Shown: piece after piece, positions 59,785 to 64,000 of the stretch
Layout: every line of letters begins with the position of its first letter
How positions within the stretch are numbered: the first letter of the stretch is position 1
Notes under the pieces: generated by a model
Databases searched by the model: none
What the model was told of the DNA's origin: nothing
The model's input: only the letters and a program-made list of their open reading frames with translations
Assembly: GCA_964460845.1 (NCBI GenBank)
Contig: CAYWRZ010000005.1
Span: 124,001-188,000 of the forward strand
Length of the DNA stretch: 64,000 nucleotides
Reading direction: 5' to 3'
Origin: CAYWRZ01 sp964460845
GTDB lineage: Bacteria > Bacteroidota > Bacteroidia > Flavobacteriales_D > UBA2798
Position numbers and translations under genes: made by a program

Positions 59785-62583
59785 TTAATGCGCGTCGAGC
59801 CAGTTGCGACCGGTATCCATTTCCACTACAACAGGCACATTTAAGGTCATTGCTTTTTCCATTTTCTCGCGAATGATCGGCTTGAGCTGTTCCAGCTCGG
59901 GCTGATATACGTCAAAAATAAGTTCGTCGTGCACCTGTAGTACCATTTTGGAGCGCAGCTTTTGTTTTTCCATTTCTCGCTGAATATGGATCATCGCGAT
60001 TTTGATCAGATCAGCGGCCGAACCCTGAATAGGCGCATTGATGGCGTTGCGCTCGGCAAATCCGCGCACAGTGCTGTTAGCCGCATGAATATCGGGCAGG
60101 TAACGTCTGCGTCCAAGCAGGGTTTCGACATATCCTTTCTCACGGGCTTTTACGATGTTGTTTTCCATATAAGCCTTGATACCGGGATACTGCGCAAAAT
60201 AATTATCGATAATTTCTTTCGCTTCTTTTACCGGTATGCCCAAATTTTGCGAAAGTCCGAAAGCCGACTGACCGTAGATAATTCCGAAGTTAACCGCCTT
60301 TGCTTTGCTGCGCATTTCGCGGGTTACTTCCTCCTGTGCCACGCCGAATACACGCGCGGCCGTAGCGGCATGAATATCGAGGTTTTGTGCAAATGCTTCT
60401 ATCATGTGCGCATCGCCACTAAGCGAAGCAATGATCCGAAGCTCTATCTGCGAATAGTCGGCCGAAAGCAGCGTATGCTCCTCGTCGCGGGGAATAAAAG
60501 CTTTGCGTATTTCTCTTCCGCGCTCGGTGCGGATAGGAATGTTCTGTAGGTTGGGATTGTTAGAGCTGAGTCGGCCGGTAGCCGCTACCGCCTGCATGAA
60601 AGATGTATGTACCCGTCCGGTGGTCGGATTGACCATTTCGGGAAGGGTATCGACGTAAGTGGATTTGAGCTTGCGTAATTGACGGTATTCGAGAATAAGC
60701 GATACCACGGGGTGCTTATCGGTCAGTTTGACAAGCACTTCTTCGCCGGTGGCGTATTGTCCGGTGCGGGTCTTCTTGGCTTTTTCATCAATTTTAAGTA
60801 CCTCAAAAAGAATCTGTCCAAGCTGTTTCGGCGAATCAATATTAAAGGAAGTGCCGGCAGCGGCAAAAATTTCGGTTTCCAAACGCCCCAGCTCTATTTC
60901 TAACATCGCCGAATAGTCGCGCAGCACGGGTACATCAAGATTAATCCCCTCTTTTTCCATAGCGGCCAGCACAGGTATCAGCGGACATTCCACTTCGTGA
61001 AAAAGCGACTCACAACCGTTCTCTTTCAGCAAAGGTTCGAGCGCCTGTTTGAGCTGTAAGGTAATATCCGCATCTTCGGCCGCATATTCTTTAATCTGTT
61101 CCAGGGGCACATCGCGCATATTCCCCTGATCTTTCCCTTTTTTACCGATCAGCGTTTCAATCCTCACAGGCCGGTAATCGAGGTAGGTTTCGGCCAGATA
61201 ATCCATGCCGTGCTTTTTATCGGGCTCGAGCAGGTAATGCGCTAACATGGTATCGAAGAGCGGCTCCGCCACCGGAATGTTATACCACGACAATACCAAA
61301 AAATCGTATTTAATGTTCTGCCCTATTTTACGAATAGTAGTCGAAGCGAACAAAGCCCTGAATTCTTCCAGAATGGCCTGCGTACGCTCTCTGTCTGAAG
61401 GCAGCGGCACATACCATGCTTCGCCCTGAGCTATCGCAAACGACATTCCCACCAGTTCGGCATTGTGCGCATCGAGTCCGGTAGTTTCGGTATCAAAACA
61501 AAACTCAGGCGCCGATGATAAGGTCTGAATAAGCGCCGCGCGTGTTTCGGGGGTATCGCAGAGGTGATAGGTGTGCGGCACCGTATCGAGCGTACGAAAA
61601 TGATGTAATTCCTCTTCGGCAGGCGGTGTCTGCGGTGTTTCTTCTACTTTACCGAACATATCGATCTGTCCGCTTTTCTGCGAGGACTGAATTTCCTGCC
61701 CCAGCACCCGACGAGCCAGCGTACGAAATTCAAGCTCGCTGAACAATTCCAGTACCTGCTCACGATTAGGCTCTTCGAGACGCAGATCTTCTTCGTCAAA
61801 TTCGACCGGCGCATCGGTCAGTATGGTGGCCAGCTTTTTAGAAAGCAATGCCTGCTCCCTGTTGTTTTCGATTTTTTCACGCAGCTTACCTTTAATTTGT
61901 GCGGTATGCGCCAGCATATTTTCGACCGTGCCGTATTCGCTGATAAGCTGCGTAGCCGTTTTCGGACCTACGCCCGGCACACCGGGTATATTATCGACAG
62001 CATCGCCCATCAGCCCGAGTATATCGATTACCTGCCTGGGCGACTGGATCCCGAATTTCTCACAAACTTCCTTTACCCCCATCACTTCGGCATCGTTGCC
62101 AAAACGGCCCGGCTTATAGATAAAAATATTCTCGCTCACTAATTGACCGAAATCTTTATCGGGTGTCATCATATAGGTAATAAACCCTTCCTGCTCGGCT
62201 TTAATAGCCAGCGTACCTATCACGTCGTCGGCTTCGTACCCGTCCGATTCCAGCACGGGAATACGAAAAGCACGAATAATTTCTTTGATATACGGCAGCG
62301 CCACGGCAATGGCATCGGGCATTTCGTCGCGGTTGGCTTTGTAATCGGTGTATTCGATATGCCGGGAAGTGGGGGCTGCGGTATCGAATACCACAGCAAT
62401 GTGCGTAGGTTTCTGACGGAGCAATACTTCGACCAGCGTATTGGTAAATCCCAAAATGGCGGAGGTATCCAGTCCTTTGGAATTTATCGGGTTAAACTTG
62501 GTATTGGCGGTCAAGGCAAAATAACCCCGGTAGATCAGGGCAAAGGCATCGAGCAGAAAAAGTCGTTTTTCGGTATTCTCCAT
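59785..62583 (-). CDS. polA: DNA polymerase I
   Basis: A 932-residue polymerase I with three domains. The 5'-3' exonuclease (1 to about 295: LFLLDAFALIYRGYFA, DGYEADDVIGTLA, GVPGVGPKTA) is complete. The 3'-5' proofreading domain keeps the DxE pair at 364-366 (FCFDTETTGLD), so it is probably active. The polymerase domain (about 560-932) has SADYSQIELRI, MRSKAKAVNFGIIYGQSAFGLS (O-helix Lys/Tyr) and QVHDELIFDV. It fills gaps, removes RNA primers and repairs DNA. Monocistronic, with about 120 nt to the epimerase gene on the same strand. Confidence 0.97.
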   Translation of the reverse strand: MENTEKRLFLLDAFALIYRGYFALTANTKFNPINSKGLDTSAILGFTNTLVEVLLRQKPTHIAVVFDTAAPTSRHIEYTDYKANRDEMPDAIAVALPYIKEIIRAFRIPVLESDGYEADDVIGTLAIKAEQEGFITYMMTPDKDFGQLVSENIFIYKPGRFGNDAEVMGVKEVCEKFGIQSPRQVIDILGLMGDAVDNIPGVPGVGPKTATQLISEYGTVENMLAHTAQIKGKLREKIENNREQALLSKKLATILTDAPVEFDEEDLRLEEPNREQVLELFSELEFRTLARRVLGQEIQSSQKSGQIDMFGKVEETPQTPPAEEELHHFRTLDTVPHTYHLCDTPETRAALIQTLSSAPEFCFDTETTGLDAHNAELVGMSFAIAQGEAWYVPLPSDRERTQAILEEFRALFASTTIRKIGQNIKYDFLVLSWYNIPVAEPLFDTMLAHYLLEPDKKHGMDYLAETYLDYRPVRIETLIGKKGKDQGNMRDVPLEQIKEYAAEDADITLQLKQALEPLLKENGCESLFHEVECPLIPVLAAMEKEGINLDVPVLRDYSAMLEIELGRLETEIFAAAGTSFNIDSPKQLGQILFEVLKIDEKAKKTRTGQYATGEEVLVKLTDKHPVVSLILEYRQLRKLKSTYVDTLPEMVNPTTGRVHTSFMQAVAATGRLSSNNPNLQNIPIRTERGREIRKAFIPRDEEHTLLSADYSQIELRIIASLSGDAHMIEAFAQNLDIHAATAARVFGVAQEEVTREMRSKAKAVNFGIIYGQSAFGLSQNLGIPVKEAKEIIDNYFAQYPGIKAYMENNIVKAREKGYVETLLGRRRYLPDIHAANSTVRGFAERNAINAPIQGSAADLIKIAMIHIQREMEKQKLRSKMVLQVHDELIFDVYQPELEQLKPIIREKMEKAMTLNVPVVVEMDTGRNWLDAH

Positions 62584-62703
62584 CCGGAAGATTTTGAAGC
62601 CGAAAGATACGGAATAATGCGGGTAAGAAAGGGAAGAATTTACGTACAGAAAGCGGAAGAAAAATACGGCGAGAAACCGCTGCTCACAAGCAATTTGGAG
62701 AAT

Positions 62704-63681
62704 TTACCAACCTGCCTCCACGTACCATTGAATGGCTTCGCGCAGTCCTTTTTTGAGCGAATGTGAAGGTTCGTAACCCAATAAGGTACGCGCTTTACGA
62801 ATATCGGCCAGCGAGTGTTGTACTTCACCCGCACGCGGTTCGGTGTATTTTATTGCGATGTGCGATATTTTCGGATCGTATTCCGAGAGCAGACTTTTGA
62901 GTTCGTGCAATAGTTCGTTAAGCGTGGTACGATCGCCGCACGCTACGTTATATACGGTGTTCAAGGCCTCCGGATCGCTTACGAGCGCCGCTTTTTCGTT
63001 GGCCTGAATCACGTTGTCGATGTAGGTAAAATCGCGGGTCTGGCTGCCGTCGCCGTACACCAGCGGCAATTCGCCCCTGCGCAGCATACGGATAAAACGC
63101 GGAATGGCTGCCGCATAGGTACCTTCCGGATCCTGATGGCGACCGAACACGTTAAAATACCTCAGCCCGATAAGCTCCATCCCGTAAAGGGAAGCAAATA
63201 CACCCGCATACAGTTCGTTAACGTACTTGGTCACCGCATAAGGCGAAAGCGGCTTCCCGATGCGATCTTCGCGTTTGGGCAGTTCGGCGCTGTCGCCATA
63301 AGTGGACGAGCTGGCGGCATACACTACCCGTTTGATACCGCTGTCGCGCGCGGCGGTCAGCACCTGTAAAAAGCCGGTAATGTTGATGTCGTTGGTGGTC
63401 AGCGGATCGTGGATAGAACGTGGCACGGAACCCAGCGCGGCCTGGTGCAGCACAAGGTCGGCACCCTGCATGGCTTTCAGGCAATCGGCCGCATTGCGGA
63501 TATCTCCTTCTATGAGCGTAAAATCGGGATGAGTGAGCAGGGCGGCAATATTTTCTCGTTTTCCGGTCAGAAAATTATCGAGGCAACGCACCCGGTTGCC
63601 CTGCTTCAAAAAATACGCACAAAGATTGGAGCCGATAAAGCCTGCTCCTCCTGTAATAACAATATTTTTTCCGCTCAGCAT
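62704..63681 (-). CDS. NAD-dependent UDP-sugar epimerase (WbpP/GalE-like SDR)
   Basis: A 325-residue extended short-chain dehydrogenase. The NAD site is VITGGAGFIGSNL at residues 7-19 (GxxGxxG). HQAALGSVPRS and the YAVTK catalytic Tyr/Lys (SPYAVTKY near residue 148) follow. The LRYFNVFGRHQDPEGTYAAAIPRFI segment, with substrate-binding residues, is typical of UDP-N-acetylglucosamine 4-epimerases such as WbpP. It supplies UDP-GalNAc-type or related sugars for surface polysaccharide. No other sugar genes are in the window. It lies between the rny terminator and polA. Confidence 0.88.
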   Translation of the reverse strand: MLSGKNIVITGGAGFIGSNLCAYFLKQGNRVRCLDNFLTGKRENIAALLTHPDFTLIEGDIRNAADCLKAMQGADLVLHQAALGSVPRSIHDPLTTNDINITGFLQVLTAARDSGIKRVVYAASSSTYGDSAELPKREDRIGKPLSPYAVTKYVNELYAGVFASLYGMELIGLRYFNVFGRHQDPEGTYAAAIPRFIRMLRRGELPLVYGDGSQTRDFTYIDNVIQANEKAALVSDPEALNTVYNVACGDRTTLNELLHELKSLLSEYDPKISHIAIKYTEPRAGEVQHSLADIRKARTLLGYEPSHSLKKGLREAIQWYVEAGW

Positions 63682-63690
63682 CTTCTCATG

Positions 63691-63730
63691 AAAAAGGACA
63701 GTAAGAAACTGATTTTCTCCTGTCCTTTTT
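63691..63730 (-). terminator. Terminator after the ribonuclease Y gene
   Basis: AAAAAGGACAG (63691-63701) and CTGTCCTTTTT (63720-63730) form an 11-bp stem with an 18-nt loop. On the minus strand it ends in five T and lies 16 nt after the rny stop, just before the epimerase start. Confidence 0.75.
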
Positions 63731-63746
63731 GCGAATGTAGTACAAT

Positions 63747-64000
63747 TTATTTGGCGTAGTTCACCGCACGTTTTTCGCGGATGACGGTAATTTTGATTTG
63801 TCCGGGATAAGTCATCTCGGTCTGAATACGCTGCGAAATATCGAAAGAGAGCTTATCTACATCGATATCGCTTACTTTTTCGCTTTCGCAGATTACACGC
63901 AGCTCGCGACCGGCCTGAATGGCATAAGCGCTGGTCACACCGGGGTAAGAGAGCGCAAGGTTTTCGAGGTCTTTGATCCGCTTGATGTACGATTCGATGA
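63747..64000 (-). CDS. rny: Ribonuclease Y, C-terminal part (cut by window end)
   Basis: The final 84 codons of a gene entering from the right edge. The frame reads SYIKRIKDLENLALSYPGV, SAYAIQAGREL and SFDISQRIQTEM, then YPGQIKITVIREKRAVNYAK, the conserved C-terminus of RNase Y, a membrane-anchored endoribonuclease starting mRNA decay. The KH and HD domains lie outside the window. The first internal Met at 63936-63938 is not the start; the frame stays open to 64000. Confidence 0.93.
   Translation of the reverse strand, partial: IESYIKRIKDLENLALSYPGVTSAYAIQAGRELRVICESEKVSDIDVDKLSFDISQRIQTEMTYPGQIKITVIREKRAVNYAK

Noticed and set aside
62143..62766. 207-codon plus-strand frame across the polA start and epimerase end
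   Set aside because: It is antisense to two clear genes; the 62584-62700 part looks codon-like but nothing recognisable is encoded.

Overview
The window looks like a chromosomal segment of a member of the Bacteroidota, probably in or near the Chitinophagia/Sphingobacteriia side of the phylum. The evidence is: several secreted proteins with type IX secretion (T9SS) C-terminal sorting domains; promoters of the Bacteroidota type (TTG/TTTG, then TAnnTTTG about 18-19 nt later) and few Shine-Dalgarno sequences; many lipoproteins; a TonB-dependent receptor with a carboxypeptidase-regulatory-like N-terminus; a CzcA pump fused to its outer-membrane factor; and a tmRNA whose tag reads GETNYALAA. No tRNA, rRNA, CRISPR array or insertion sequence was seen.

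Region 1 (1-12.7 kb) is AT-rich and accessory. It holds two unknown small genes, a DNA alkylation repair (AlkD-like) gene, a rifampin ADP-ribosyltransferase gene broken by a one-base frameshift, a likely secreted polymorphic toxin locus, a SIR2-HerA anti-phage operon with a third KTSC gene, and a membrane coiled-coil gene. Three copies of a short attC-like repeat lie between these genes. The toxin locus (2.6-8.2 kb) has tandem transglutaminase-like paralogues. The second carries an RHS core motif and a swapped-in AT-rich C-terminal domain with an HExxxH motif. It is followed by a lipoprotein (probable immunity protein), an orphan copy of the toxin tail, and a second paralogous lipoprotein. This is the best candidate for an undescribed system in the window.

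Region 2 (13-33.4 kb) holds a serine beta-lactamase-like hydrolase, a 911-residue DUF4157 protein of the type exported by extracellular contractile injection systems, a WG-repeat lipoprotein, a truncated acetyltransferase, a cupin, a GNAT enzyme, two secreted surface proteins, an MFS exporter preceded by a structured element, an amino-acid permease, a DUF1003 protein, a TonB receptor under an 18-bp palindromic operator, a choloylglycine-hydrolase-family enzyme, a lipoprotein superoxide dismutase and two lipoproteins.

Region 3 (33.5-41.8 kb) is a heavy-metal efflux operon on the minus strand: a His-rich secreted protein, a CzcA-CzcC fusion, a CzcB adaptor and a Zn/Cd P-type ATPase. Together they would move divalent metals out of the cytoplasm and then out of the cell.

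Region 4 (41.9-64 kb) is mostly housekeeping: tmRNA, a lysine/saccharopine dehydrogenase-like enzyme, phosphatidylserine decarboxylase, an rlmI-MATE-fmt operon, DNA polymerase I, a UDP-sugar epimerase and the end of ribonuclease Y. Between these lie tandem T9SS surface proteins behind a structured leader, a third T9SS protein, and a complete tripartite HAE1 drug-efflux operon. Gene starts were revised where the longest frame conflicted with a signal peptide, a neighbour or an ATG.
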